Positions 7,590-15,029 of a stretch of 29,254 nucleotides of DNA are shown in pieces. The stretch covers positions 1 through 29,254 of the forward strand of contig JAEOTD010000013.1 of the NCBI GenBank assembly GCA_016839995.1, in the 5' to 3' direction. The stretch comes from Candidatus Hermodarchaeota archaeon. GTDB lineage: Archaea; Asgardarchaeota; Hermodarchaeia; Hermodarchaeales; Hermodarchaeaceae. The notes beneath the pieces are model-generated. The model ran no database searches and was not told the origin of the DNA. It was given only the letters and a program-made list of their open reading frames with translations. Position 1 is the first letter of the stretch. Each line of letters opens with the position of its first letter. A program made the translations under genes and the position numbers.

Positions 7590-7883
7590 TATCAAGAATT
7601 CCCTCACTTAAATCAAGGAAACGTGTGCTCAAAAACATATGGAAACTGGGTATGATGGCGGATTAGGCACCTCCATAAAAAGGACACAATTGGAGGGGAG
7701 AGGGAATGGTTTTCTAGGGGGGAGGGAAGTGCCAGTATCTTTCGCCAAACCCAGTATTCCCACATAAAGCGCAATGAATTTCTATTTAAAGATTTCATTC
7801 AACGCCATTATTTAAACTACTTTACAACCATAAAAACCTACGGAACCAGGCAGACAAATAGTTCGTAATAACCAGTTTCGTAC
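7590..7883. other. Intergenic region without a recognisable gene
   Basis: Between the starts and stops of two minus-strand genes. A purine-rich stretch around 7693-7730 (GGAGGGGAGAGGG, later GGGGGGAGGG) is the only marked feature. No convincing TATA box, tRNA or small ORF with a ribosome site was seen. It presumably holds the 3' end signal of the acyl-CoA synthetase gene and the promoter of the membrane-protein gene. Confidence 0.5.
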
Positions 7884-9350
7884 TTACTTTTCCAGATCCA
7901 ATGTTGGAGGAATAGGAAGATTTGGATGTCGTTGATAATAGTCGTAGATGATCTTGAGAATATCTGCAGCCTCAGCAATATTAGAAAAGACGGGGAGGTT
8001 TGCTTTTCGGAATTGGACACGAGTAGCCAGGTTTTCTTGGGGATAACCGACAGCAGGGACGGCGACTAAGAAGGGTTTGTGGAGTTCTTTGACGCAATAC
8101 TGGCCCGCTTGTATCATCATATCCCAATACATAGATGCCATATCGGTCAGGTTCATATGGTTGGCCATGAAGTGGACGTAATGTGGGGCGGCTTCAACAA
8201 TGATAGCGTCAATGTTTGGGTCTTCAGCCACATGGCGAATGGTTTTCACCGTGTTTTCGGGATAGAAGTAACTGGATGCCATGTCAACGGGGTTTTTGAT
8301 GTTTGTACCAACGGCGTTTATCACGGTTGATAAGGCTTCAATGGTGTCAGCACTAAGGCGGGGGATTTCGAATCCATATTGGGCAAGGGAGTCGGTTCCT
8401 GCGACGCCTGCACCTCCACTAATTGCGATCAGTGCGACGCGTTTTCCGGGTGGGGGTGGACACCGGATGAAGGTGACGATTGTGTTAACGAGACATTCAA
8501 AACTGTCCACAGTAGCAGCGCCCGTTTGTCGAAGGAGGGCCTCCCAGATGTTCGAGGATCCTGCAAGGGCAGCACTATGGCTAGAAACAGCACGTTTTCC
8601 AGCTTCAGTCACTCCAGATTTCCAAACGACAATGGGTTTATCTGGAGCACAGGCTGCGATGGCGTTCCGGAGTCGTGGACCATCCCGAACGCCTTCAATA
8701 TACATCCCAATAACTTGGGTTTTCGGATCTTGGTGCAAGTATTCGACCAATTCCCAGCTACTAATATCGGATTCATTGCCATAACTGAATACTTTGCTAC
8801 AACCAAGTTGGGTCTCGGTAATGGCGAGATAGGCATCAATCGCCTTTCCTCCTGATTGGGAAATGAATCCCACAGGTCCTTGGACAGGTTTCAGGTCTGG
8901 TCGAAACGCGAAGCGCGATTCTGGGCAGGTTAGACCCATACAATTGGGACCAAAGGCTCGGATCGGGCTGGAGTGGATTTTTGCAGCGATTTCCTTTTCT
9001 CGGTGAAATCCTTCTTCTGTACCAAGTTCACTGAAGCCACTCGTGAAGATCGTGACAGCTTTAACACCTTTAGCGATGCATTCATCTAAAACTCGTGAGA
9101 CAATGTGAGCGGGAACTCGAAGAATGGCATAATCAACAGGATCTGACACATCGCTGAGTGACTTGTAAAACTTGAGCCCTAAGGCTTCATCAATTTTCGG
9201 GTTCACTGGGTAAATTTTACCAGGGAAGCCATAATTGAGAAACGATTTGAGCCAGTAGAAACCCGCTGAGGGGCTGGTTCCGATTAATGCGACGGACTTG
9301 GAATGGATAAAGTCCTCGAATTGTTGGAATGTCTTCGGATCCATGGGCAT
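7884..9350 (-). CDS. ADP-forming acyl-CoA synthetase, alpha-type subunit
   Basis: A CoA-binding plus ligase-domain protein of 488 residues; ATG 9344 two codons in has the better AGGG spacing. Motifs: Rossmann CoA-binding start SVALIGTSPSAGFYW, RVPAHIV, TSGFSELG, FGPNCMGL (about 133-140), GFISQSGG (about 161-168), and SSHSAALAGS with the presumed phospho-His at about 268. These are the domains of the alpha subunit of archaeal ADP-forming acetyl-CoA synthetase (ACD), which converts acyl-CoA, ADP and phosphate to acid, CoA and ATP through a phosphohistidine. The ATP-grasp beta domain is absent from this protein and from the window, so a beta subunit must be encoded elsewhere, or the protein has another role. 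Acetate, aryl or branched acid specificity cannot be told from the sequence. Confidence 0.88.
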   Translation of the reverse strand: MPMDPKTFQQFEDFIHSKSVALIGTSPSAGFYWLKSFLNYGFPGKIYPVNPKIDEALGLKFYKSLSDVSDPVDYAILRVPAHIVSRVLDECIAKGVKAVTIFTSGFSELGTEEGFHREKEIAAKIHSSPIRAFGPNCMGLTCPESRFAFRPDLKPVQGPVGFISQSGGKAIDAYLAITETQLGCSKVFSYGNESDISSWELVEYLHQDPKTQVIGMYIEGVRDGPRLRNAIAACAPDKPIVVWKSGVTEAGKRAVSSHSAALAGSSNIWEALLRQTGAATVDSFECLVNTIVTFIRCPPPPGKRVALIAISGGAGVAGTDSLAQYGFEIPRLSADTIEALSTVINAVGTNIKNPVDMASSYFYPENTVKTIRHVAEDPNIDAIIVEAAPHYVHFMANHMNLTDMASMYWDMMIQAGQYCVKELHKPFLVAVPAVGYPQENLATRVQFRKANLPVFSNIAEAADILKIIYDYYQRHPNLPIPPTLDLEK

Positions 9351-9397
9351 CCCTGGTGTAGGCTCATTTCGTTAGGCGAAGAGCAAGGTGGTTCTTC

Positions 9398-9405
9398 TAT
9401 TTTAT
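9398..9405 (-). promoter_or_regulatory. Candidate TATA box for the acyl-CoA synthetase gene
   Basis: Read on the minus strand this is GGATAAAATAGA, an archaeal TATA-like element. Transcription would start near 9375, some 25-30 bases before the ATG codons at 9350 and 9344, which argues for transcription separate from the queT-like gene upstream. Confidence 0.45.
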
Positions 9406-9426
9406 CCTTCGCGTGAATCAGGATTC

Positions 9427-9921
9427 CTAAGCATCAACAAAGAGTTGGGGGAGTGCCCGTTCAACAGCAATCATAATCACAACTCCAATCGCACAAAGGA
9501 TGGCAGTACTGATTAGGATGCCAGGCATTAAGAGAATGTAGGGGGTAAAGATCAAGAATTGGAGATAAGCAGGAACACCCAACCCAATGATTAACGTGGG
9601 GTAGAGCCAGGCGAGAATCCAGTGGGGACAGGCTTTTCGGTTCATCACCAGAATGCCTGCCAACAAGTTCAGAAGACTGCCGAAAACGACATCAATGGCG
9701 CCAAGTCCACCGAAGATGTTAGCAACGAAACCACCAAGAAACAAGGCTAATGCCATGGGCCAGCCTAGGATAAAGGGGAAGGGTAGGAGAACATCCGCGA
9801 CGCGAAATTGGATGCCATAATAGCTCAAGGATCCTAACGCGATGGTTACTGCTGCATAGACTGCAGACATAATTGCCATGAGGGCAATGCTTTGTGTACG
9901 ATTCAATCTAGCTTGTTTCAT
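9427..9921 (-). CDS. queT: QueT-family ECF transporter substrate-binding (S) component
   Basis: A 164-residue membrane protein with about five or six hydrophobic segments. The start at ATG 9921 is supported by GAGGT 9 bases upstream; the frame's earlier codon at 9978 lacks support. Hallmarks of the QueT family (Pfam QueT, formerly DUF988/COG4708) are the segment YGIQFRVADVLLPFPFILG (about 35-53), LGGFVANIFGG (about 62-72), and DVVFGSLLNLLAG. S components bind a vitamin-like substrate, here probably a queuosine/archaeosine precursor such as preQ0 or preQ1, and need the shared EcfA/EcfT energising module, which is not in the window. Archaea need preQ0 for archaeosine in tRNA, so salvage is a sensible role. 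The mRNA leader appears structured (see 9922-10010). Confidence 0.85.
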   Translation of the reverse strand: MKQARLNRTQSIALMAIMSAVYAAVTIALGSLSYYGIQFRVADVLLPFPFILGWPMALALFLGGFVANIFGGLGAIDVVFGSLLNLLAGILVMNRKACPHWILAWLYPTLIIGLGVPAYLQFLIFTPYILLMPGILISTAILCAIGVVIMIAVERALPQLFVDA

Positions 9922-10010
9922 AACTTGAAACCTCGCAGCCCGGGGTTTGTTTAAGTGAGCGGAGCACGGTGCGAGCATCCCACCCGCTCAGGGAGTAAGT
10001 TTAAGGAACT
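9922..10010 (-). promoter_or_regulatory. Structured leader of the queT-like gene, candidate regulatory RNA
   Basis: Between the inferred transcription start near 10010 and the ATG lie about 90 bases with two possible hairpins. One has a perfect 7-base stem (9956-9962 with 9984-9990, TGAGCGG/CCGCTCA). The second (9928-9932 with 9944-9948, AAACC/GGTTT) includes part of the GAGGT ribosome site, so pairing could hide it. Known preQ1-II riboswitches sit upstream of this same gene family in lactic acid bacteria, but I do not recognise their consensus here. The regulatory role is an inference from position and pairing. Confidence 0.35.
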
Positions 10011-10032
10011 TATTGTTACCAAAGTTGCTGTT

Positions 10033-10041
10033 CTTATATAC
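10033..10041 (-). promoter_or_regulatory. TATA box for the queT-like gene
   Basis: The minus strand reads CGAAAAAAAGTATATAAGAAC, an A-rich stretch (possible BRE) followed by a strong archaeal TATA box. Start of transcription is expected near 10010. Confidence 0.6.
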
Positions 10042-10220
10042 TTTTTTTCGAAAGAGATTTTACCACAAGTAGTCCTGAAAACCTTCACGGTAGACGGGAT
10101 AGAGGGTGTATGGTTACACCCATATTCCTTGAATGAAATATGTCAGTCAAAGAATAAAATAAAGATGGCCTTACATCGCGATTTTTAATAACCTAATTGC
10201 TTTGTCAGCAAAAAGAAAAT

Positions 10221-10240
10221 CCCACTCCGTAAGGGGTGGG
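10221..10240. repeat. Hairpin with 8-base stem and GTAA loop
   Basis: CCCACTCC and GGGGTGGG pair over 8 bases with one G-T wobble around the GNRA-type loop GTAA. It is followed by TTT on the plus strand and by ATTTTCTTTTT on the minus strand. It could be a terminator-like signal, or the imperfect-hairpin end left by an IS200/IS605-type element, which have similar ends. No transposase or TnpB remnant is nearby. Confidence 0.5.
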
Positions 10241-10371
10241 TTTCCCAATTTATCCCATTTTTCTGAATAATCTTTTCAAACCCGGACGTCAGGCTGAGTT
10301 GATCAGAGATCCTCCTTGGCACGTGAGCATCAAAGAATCTTTTTCAAGTTTTCCTCGCAAATCACTATTAC

Positions 10372-10386
10372 AACTTGAAGCAAGGT
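10372..10386 (+). repeat. Direct repeat, copy 1 (15 bases)
   Basis: AACTTGAAGCAAGGT, repeated exactly 67 bases further on. An inverted partner of its first 8 bases (TTCAAGTT) lies at 10343-10350. Possible transcription-factor site. Confidence 0.6.
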
Positions 10387-10398
10387 GTCTTTCGAGGA

Positions 10399-10437
10399 TA
10401 AGACTAAAAAGGAGAAGCATCCGTGCTTCGAGTCTTG
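10399..10437 (+). other. Two-part stem-loop between the direct repeats
   Basis: AAGACT (10400-10405) pairs with AGTCTT (10431-10436), and inside it GAAGCA (10414-10419) pairs with TGCTTC (10424-10429) around a 4-base loop TCCG. Both stems are perfect. It lies upstream of the TATA box of the PEPCK-like gene, so it is not in that gene's leader; it may belong to a small RNA or be a DNA-level structure. Confidence 0.45.
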
Positions 10438-10438
10438 A

Positions 10439-10453
10439 AACTTGAAGCAAGGT
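10439..10453 (+). repeat. Direct repeat, copy 2 (15 bases), next to the TATA box
   Basis: Identical to the copy at 10372-10386. It ends 6 bases before the TATA box, overlapping where an upstream BRE or a regulator would bind. Confidence 0.6.
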
Positions 10454-10458
10454 TCTAG

Positions 10459-10467
10459 CTATAAAAG
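10459..10467 (+). promoter_or_regulatory. TATA box for the PEPCK-like gene
   Basis: CTATAAAAG is a near-ideal archaeal TATA box. With start of transcription about 25-27 bases downstream, the leader before ATG 10495 is only about 5-9 bases, so the mRNA would be nearly leaderless, in keeping with the lack of a well-placed ribosome site. Confidence 0.65.
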
Positions 10468-10494
10468 GAATCAATACGGAGCCAACAACAAGTA

Positions 10495-12432
10495 ATGGTG
10501 GGTGGCATAGTGCCGGTTCATATTGAAGATGATTTGGTGTTTGACGAAAAGAACGTCATCCGCAACCCTGATGACAAATGGTTCACAGAATATCTCAGAC
10601 CATATTACGTGGAAACCATTGATGGCCAATACTTGTTTGGGAACACACAAGTGGGTCGACGACCTGATCGGGCATTCTATATCGTACCTGAAGGGTATTC
10701 TCTTGGAAAGGGTCAACGCAGTTTTGACCGCGAAATTGGCCTCCAATTATATGATGTAGTTCTCCGATACCTCAAGACTGCCAAAGTCATCGTCCAGGAT
10801 GGCATTCAAGGGGAAGCAGAGTATAAAACGGGGCTTCGAATCATACTCAGTGTAGAAAATCCCCATACTGCCTATATCACTTGGTTTGGACGTCTCATGG
10901 TCTATCCCCCTGAAGAGAATATGGACATTCACTGCTGGAATTATATTGTCCAAGAACGCCTACCTGACACAGTGATTAGTGAAATCCGAGAATTTTGGCC
11001 TGACTTCGATCCCGATGAACCCCTCACACTCTACGATTTAACCCGCATGGATCAGGATCACCGACGGGTCATGAGTCTGCGAGTAGACTATTTTGGAGGT
11101 GCTTTCAAGAAACCCAATCTCACCATGGTTTGGAACCGAGGTGAAGCCGATGGCTGTATTTCCTACCATGCTGGCTGTACGAGCAAAAGGGTGCTCAAAG
11201 GGCTCTCGGGCACCGGGAAAACCACCCTAACGGTTGGACCCCAACTCGAACAGGATGATGCTATCCTCGGGTTGCTCAAATACGATTCCACATCAATGAT
11301 AACTGAAGTACAACTGATTGGGCTTGAAGCTGCATCTTACGCAAAGAGTGAAGGCTTAGTTCCTGAAAGCCCTGAATGGCCGGGTCTCATGAAATCCATG
11401 CACGTTGCCCGCCACGGGACTAAACCAGTGGTTCTCGCTCAGAATATTGACTGTGAAGGCATCGAATATCGTATGGAAGAAATCGCTGGATATGATGTCA
11501 AAGTTCCACGGGCTCTCCCAGAACAACACGTAGGGCACCTTCAACCCACTCGCTACGAACAATCAGGCACAACCAATGGTAGGTTTGTCTTTCGATTCTA
11601 TGATTTGAATCCCAATTGGGTTGCTGGCTCTCCAAAGACACTGCACACTGAAATGCTCTCCTTTCGACGGTTTGACATCTTTCCATTACTTGCTCGTATA
11701 ACCGACCCAATCATGGCCGTAGCCCTTGACTCCGCCTGTGAATCAGTGATAACCTCCGCCATCGGAGGTAAAATCCCTGGGACTCGAGTACGCTCCTATG
11801 CTGCAACAGACTTCATGGCCCGTGAACAAAGCCAGCAGGCTCTTCTAAAGCTCAAGATGTACAGGGATATGAAACTTGATCGCGATGGGCGACTCGTCTT
11901 TGCCATCGTGAATTCAGGATTTGTTGGTGAATATGATCTCACTGGAAAACAACGACGTCGCCTTGACGACAAAGGACAGCCCTTACCAAAAATCGATGAA
12001 GCAACTGGGAAACCCTATCTGAACGCCCAAGGCAACCCAGTTTACCTCGGAATAGGTGAAAAAGTCAAAGTCGACGACACTAAACTCCTTGTGAAATTAA
12101 CTGAGACTCGTGCGATTAAAAATTGGCTCCCGCATCCTGTTTTTGGCAAGGCTTACCTCATCCCAGACCCCACGGAATTGGAAGAAACTCACGGGCTTCT
12201 TAATTACCGGCAACGCTTCAACCCACTACGCTTCTATTCGGCAAAGGAGTATCTACAATTTTGTCAACGCGATATCGACGAACGGACTGCTTATCTCACA
12301 GACCTCTTTTCCGAGCAGGTACACGCTGAGAAACTTGATGAAATCATCAATGTTTGGAAGCAAATAACCCTTCCTTCAGAGAAAACAATTCAGACATTCT
12401 ATGAAACCCACTTCGGGAAAACCAACCAATAG
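10495..12432 (+). CDS. Divergent ATP-type phosphoenolpyruvate carboxykinase
   Basis: 645 residues, against about 530 for bacterial PckA. Motifs of ATP-PEPCK appear in order: DYFGGAFKKPNLTMV (about 199-213; substrate Tyr and Lys of the YFGEMKKG segment), ISYHAGCT (metal-binding His), GLSGTGKTTLT (P-loop, about 236-246), QDDAILG in place of IGDDEHG, LEAASYAKSEGL in place of FEGGCYAK, FPLLARIT (the Arg of SRLT), and IVNSGFVGEYD in place of LVNTGWNG. The enzyme makes PEP, CO2 and ADP from oxaloacetate and ATP, the entry step of gluconeogenesis. Oddities are an N-terminal extension, an insertion of about 45 residues (about 495-540) after the VNSG motif, and loss of His in the DDEH motif. It may be a true PEPCK or a related kinase of the same fold. 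It has its own strong TATA box. Confidence 0.75.
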   Translation: MVGGIVPVHIEDDLVFDEKNVIRNPDDKWFTEYLRPYYVETIDGQYLFGNTQVGRRPDRAFYIVPEGYSLGKGQRSFDREIGLQLYDVVLRYLKTAKVIVQDGIQGEAEYKTGLRIILSVENPHTAYITWFGRLMVYPPEENMDIHCWNYIVQERLPDTVISEIREFWPDFDPDEPLTLYDLTRMDQDHRRVMSLRVDYFGGAFKKPNLTMVWNRGEADGCISYHAGCTSKRVLKGLSGTGKTTLTVGPQLEQDDAILGLLKYDSTSMITEVQLIGLEAASYAKSEGLVPESPEWPGLMKSMHVARHGTKPVVLAQNIDCEGIEYRMEEIAGYDVKVPRALPEQHVGHLQPTRYEQSGTTNGRFVFRFYDLNPNWVAGSPKTLHTEMLSFRRFDIFPLLARITDPIMAVALDSACESVITSAIGGKIPGTRVRSYAATDFMAREQSQQALLKLKMYRDMKLDRDGRLVFAIVNSGFVGEYDLTGKQRRRLDDKGQPLPKIDEATGKPYLNAQGNPVYLGIGEKVKVDDTKLLVKLTETRAIKNWLPHPVFGKAYLIPDPTELEETHGLLNYRQRFNPLRFYSAKEYLQFCQRDIDERTAYLTDLFSEQVHAEKLDEIINVWKQITLPSEKTIQTFYETHFGKTNQ

Positions 12433-12519
12433 CGCTTTCACAATCGTCAAACCACAGAGCATTTTCCCATTCTACATCTACTCCATAGAAACAGAATTAA
12501 CTGATTCAACAGAAGTTAT

Positions 12520-13278
12520 ATGATGATTTACCGCGAGTTCGCCCGATTATATACCTTGGGAGATTTTCCCGAATTCAGCACTTACATGGGGCAACTCCTC
12601 CCCTCGATATTAGAACAGTATCACCTACAACCCACGACAATTCTGGATGTAGCTTGTGGGGAGGGAACCTTTGCAGTAATGATGGCTAAGCAAGGTTACA
12701 AGGTAACTGGAATTGACCAATCTCCCGAAATGCTTATCATTGCTCGAAAAAAGGCTCAAGCCGAAAATATTGCCCTTTCCTTTCACGAAATGGATATGCG
12801 ACATCTCAAACTCCAAACAACCTTTGACTTAGTAACCTGCTGGTACGACAGTCTCAATTACATCCTCACGTTGGATGATATTGAAACAACTTTCACCAGC
12901 GTATCACAACACATGAACCCAGATGGACGCTTTATCTTCGACTTGAACACTATCCATTGGTTAAGAACGCTCGCACAACGCTATGCAGTAAGAGTAGAAC
13001 GTGAAACCAACGACATCTTCCAAGTCCACCGCCACTCCTACGATGAAAATTCTCGAATCGCCGTTTTTCATATCGTAGGGTTTCTCAAAGAAAATGACTG
13101 CTGGATTCGTCGGGTCGATGAACACCACCACCAACGCGGGTACACTCTTGATGAAATACGTCGTTGTTTAAAAAAAGCGGGATTAGCAGAAATCGCCTGC
13201 TGGGGAAACCTTGAAGAACGCTTGCCAGTTGCTGCTAATAGTAAACGCATGTGGTTCTTGGTGAAAAAAAGTACCTAG
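12520..13278 (+). CDS. SAM-dependent methyltransferase (class I)
   Basis: 252 residues, starting at ATG 12520 or the next codon 12523. The SAM-binding motif I reads ILDVACGEGTFAVMMAKQGY (about residues 41-60), followed by VTGIDQSPEML, which has the acidic residue that binds the ribose hydroxyls, and a motif IV-like LVTCWYDSLNYIL. A short C-terminal beta region follows (VDEHHHQRGYTLDEIRRCL). This matches the broad Methyltransf_11/25 group that acts on small molecules; the substrate cannot be told. The start lies 87 bases after the PEPCK-like gene. Its TAG stop overlaps the TAG of the convergent gene within the palindrome CTAG. Confidence 0.85.
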   Translation: MMIYREFARLYTLGDFPEFSTYMGQLLPSILEQYHLQPTTILDVACGEGTFAVMMAKQGYKVTGIDQSPEMLIIARKKAQAENIALSFHEMDMRHLKLQTTFDLVTCWYDSLNYILTLDDIETTFTSVSQHMNPDGRFIFDLNTIHWLRTLAQRYAVRVERETNDIFQVHRHSYDENSRIAVFHIVGFLKENDCWIRRVDEHHHQRGYTLDEIRRCLKKAGLAEIACWGNLEERLPVAANSKRMWFLVKKST

Positions 13279-13595
13279 GTTACGAGCTCCAATGCGTTAT
13301 CATAACTCTTGGATACCAACTCCATTACTTTATCCAATGCAACTGTGTCTTTAATGGGTACACGAATCCATGTTTTCACAACCCGTTGATTATGTTCAAA
13401 GAACTGTGCGCCAGGAATACTTAGTGCATCGGTCCGCTCTGTTTCAGAAAGCTTAGTTAATACCATGCCTTCTGTAACAAGGAATGCAAACAGCTTGTCT
13501 TTTGCAGTGTAACTAGGGCACCCAAACATCTTCTTTGTGGCTACATGCGGGCGTTGCAGGATTTCTGATTCGAACTCTTCGCGAATCGTGTGCAT
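13275..13595 (-). CDS. TfoX N-terminal domain-like protein
   Basis: 106 residues from ATG 13595; the frame is open to a TTG at 13646, which would add 17 residues. The core VATKKMFGCPSYTAKDKLFAF (about 19-39), followed by a short strand and an amphipathic C-terminal helix, matches the TfoX_N fold, whose signature is a Lys/Arg-Met-Phe-Gly motif. TfoX was named from Haemophilus competence, but small stand-alone TfoX_N proteins are widespread and mostly uncharacterised. No DNA-binding or catalytic residues are evident. It converges on the methyltransferase and diverges from the second Eis-like gene. Confidence 0.75.
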   Translation of the reverse strand: MHTIREEFESEILQRPHVATKKMFGCPSYTAKDKLFAFLVTEGMVLTKLSETERTDALSIPGAQFFEHNQRVVKTWIRVPIKDTVALDKVMELVSKSYDNALELVT

Positions 13596-13687
13596 TTGAT
13601 CTTCGGAATAAATCTTTATCAATAACGACTCCAACTTCAGAGGCAACCTACCCCATGACCCTTATAGGTAATTATAACAAACCTCGC

Positions 13688-13695
13688 CATATAAG
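13688..13695 (+). promoter_or_regulatory. TATA box for the second Eis-like gene
   Basis: CATATAAG about 47 bases before ATG 13735 puts transcription start near 13716, leaving a short leader that carries the AGGTGA ribosome site at 13723-13728. Confidence 0.5.
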
Positions 13696-13734
13696 AAATC
13701 CCACATTCACAATACTTCATATCAGGTGACACTC

Positions 13735-14937
13735 ATGGAAATCCGAAAAATTACCAAAGACGACATGACCCAAGTAGTCAAACTCCATCAATACGCCTAC
13801 GGCTTCTGGACTGACCAAGATGTCCGCGACGAAGACCACAACTACATGATTCCCGAAAACATCATCGGACTCTTCGAAGACGACACTCTCCAATCTGTTG
13901 TCACGATTATGCGCACCCAACAGTCGATTCGTGGTGTCCTGAAAGGAATGGGTGGGATTTCAATGGTCGGTACCTATCCCGAAGGTCGCATGAAAGGCTA
14001 TGCACGATCAATTATGCAAAGTGCCTTTTTGGAAATGAAAGAAACCGGACTCCCAGTGAGTATGTTGGAACCGTTCCGAGAAACCTTCTACTCCCGCCTC
14101 GGATATGTGCCTGCATACGAAAAATTCCGTTTGAAAGCTCCACTTGATGGTCTACGAGTAGCTACCGACAGCGCGATTGGTGATCAATGGAGCTTCGAAC
14201 GTGTTCCAGGATACGACGCAAAGGATGCTTATATGACGTTTATTCAGGATTTTGCCCCAACTGCTTTTCACGGATATGCCTTCAATCCTGATATTCGTGA
14301 TGAAGAATGGACGCGTCGCAATAAGAACCGCCACTATGTCTTCGTCAAGAAAGGTGGTAAAATCGAAGCTCTAGCCCGGTACCAACTCAAAGGTTACATG
14401 CACTTTTCTGAGGAACCTGGGGAACTCATTGTTGAAGAAATGTACTGGCGTACCCTGTCTGCTCAAGCTGCGCTCTTCAATTATTTCGGGAAACATCGGG
14501 ACCAAGTCCAAACGCTTCGCATGATCATCCCCTATGGAGCGAATTTTCAGCATTGGTTTGAAGACCTCAAAGACTGGCTTGAAATCAAGATTTGGCACCC
14601 ATGGATGGTGCGCATCATCGACGTCGAAGACGCCCTTACAGGTCTTCCTGCACCAACTGACGGTGAACTCACCCTTACTCTCACCGACTCCCAATGTGGT
14701 TGGAATAACAACACCTACCTTCTTCAGGCCACAAATGGTCAGCTGACTGCTAGTCCAACTCAACGAGCTGCCAAACTTGAATCCAACATCCACGGACTCA
14801 CCGCCCTCCTCTATGGTACCCATTCTCTTGACGCCCTAGAATACGCGGGATGGCTCAAAGGGCTCAACGACCGAACCCGAGACCTCCTCACTAGTTGGTT
14901 CCCACAACTCCCTCTCTATAATCCATACACCTTCTAA
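13735..14937 (+). CDS. Eis-like GNAT acetyltransferase, copy 2
   Basis: 400 residues from ATG 13735, with AGGTGA 6 bases upstream (the GTG inside that site at 13726 is unlikely to be the start). It aligns with the copy at 3909 over its whole length: both start MEIRKIT, both have a GLFE segment, an RGV motif, TYPE followed by the acetyl-CoA loop (here GRMKGYARSIM), and LGY or FGY. Near the C-terminus both have a C-x-WNN motif, LxALLYGT and WFPxLPLYN, and both end in Phe. The Tyr of LGY and the C-terminal Phe carboxylate would match the acid/base pair described for mycobacterial Eis. The similarity is clear but far from identity, so the duplication is old. The substrate is unknown. Confidence 0.85.
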   Translation: MEIRKITKDDMTQVVKLHQYAYGFWTDQDVRDEDHNYMIPENIIGLFEDDTLQSVVTIMRTQQSIRGVLKGMGGISMVGTYPEGRMKGYARSIMQSAFLEMKETGLPVSMLEPFRETFYSRLGYVPAYEKFRLKAPLDGLRVATDSAIGDQWSFERVPGYDAKDAYMTFIQDFAPTAFHGYAFNPDIRDEEWTRRNKNRHYVFVKKGGKIEALARYQLKGYMHFSEEPGELIVEEMYWRTLSAQAALFNYFGKHRDQVQTLRMIIPYGANFQHWFEDLKDWLEIKIWHPWMVRIIDVEDALTGLPAPTDGELTLTLTDSQCGWNNNTYLLQATNGQLTASPTQRAAKLESNIHGLTALLYGTHSLDALEYAGWLKGLNDRTRDLLTSWFPQLPLYNPYTF

Positions 14938-14985
14938 TCGTAAACTAGCTATTGAAGTGGAAAAGCTACGAGTGACGAATTTTCT

Positions 14986-15002
14986 ACCAATCACTTATTG
15001 GT
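14986..15002. promoter_or_regulatory. Inverted repeat upstream of uvrB
   Basis: ACCAAT, 5 bases, ATTGGT: a perfect 6-base inverted repeat 27 bases before the uvrB ATG. Possible operator. A similar-sized but different inverted repeat precedes uvrA. Confidence 0.3.
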
Positions 15003-15029
15003 GACACTCCATAACAATCATAAAGCCGA

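Larger units (their letters stand above)
10042..10494. other. Divergent intergenic region upstream of the PEPCK-like gene
   Basis: 453 bases with no gene I can support. The left part (10060-10200) is AT-rich and featureless. It then holds a GC-rich hairpin with a GTAA loop (10221-10240), an inverted pair TTCAAGTT/AACTTGAA (10343-10350 and 10372-10379), a 15-base direct repeat (10372 and 10439), a two-part stem-loop between the repeats (10399-10437) and a TATA box (10459-10467). A 69-codon frame at 10236-10445 has no ribosome site and overlaps all of these. Confidence 0.6.

Noticed and set aside
8281..8855. Long plus-strand frames of 158 and 167 codons
   Set aside because: They are antisense to the well-supported acyl-CoA synthetase gene, and their products have no recognisable domain.
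9956..9990. tRNA fragment in the queT-like leader
   Set aside because: There is only one stem and no T-arm, anticodon arm or CCA-type end could be folded around it.
9955..10188. 77-codon frame opposite the queT-like leader
   Set aside because: No ribosome site; it overlaps the strong minus-strand TATA box and leader hairpin.
10236..10445. 69-codon frame in the intergenic region
   Set aside because: No ribosome site, no recognisable domain, and it runs across the hairpins and direct repeats upstream of the PEPCK promoter.
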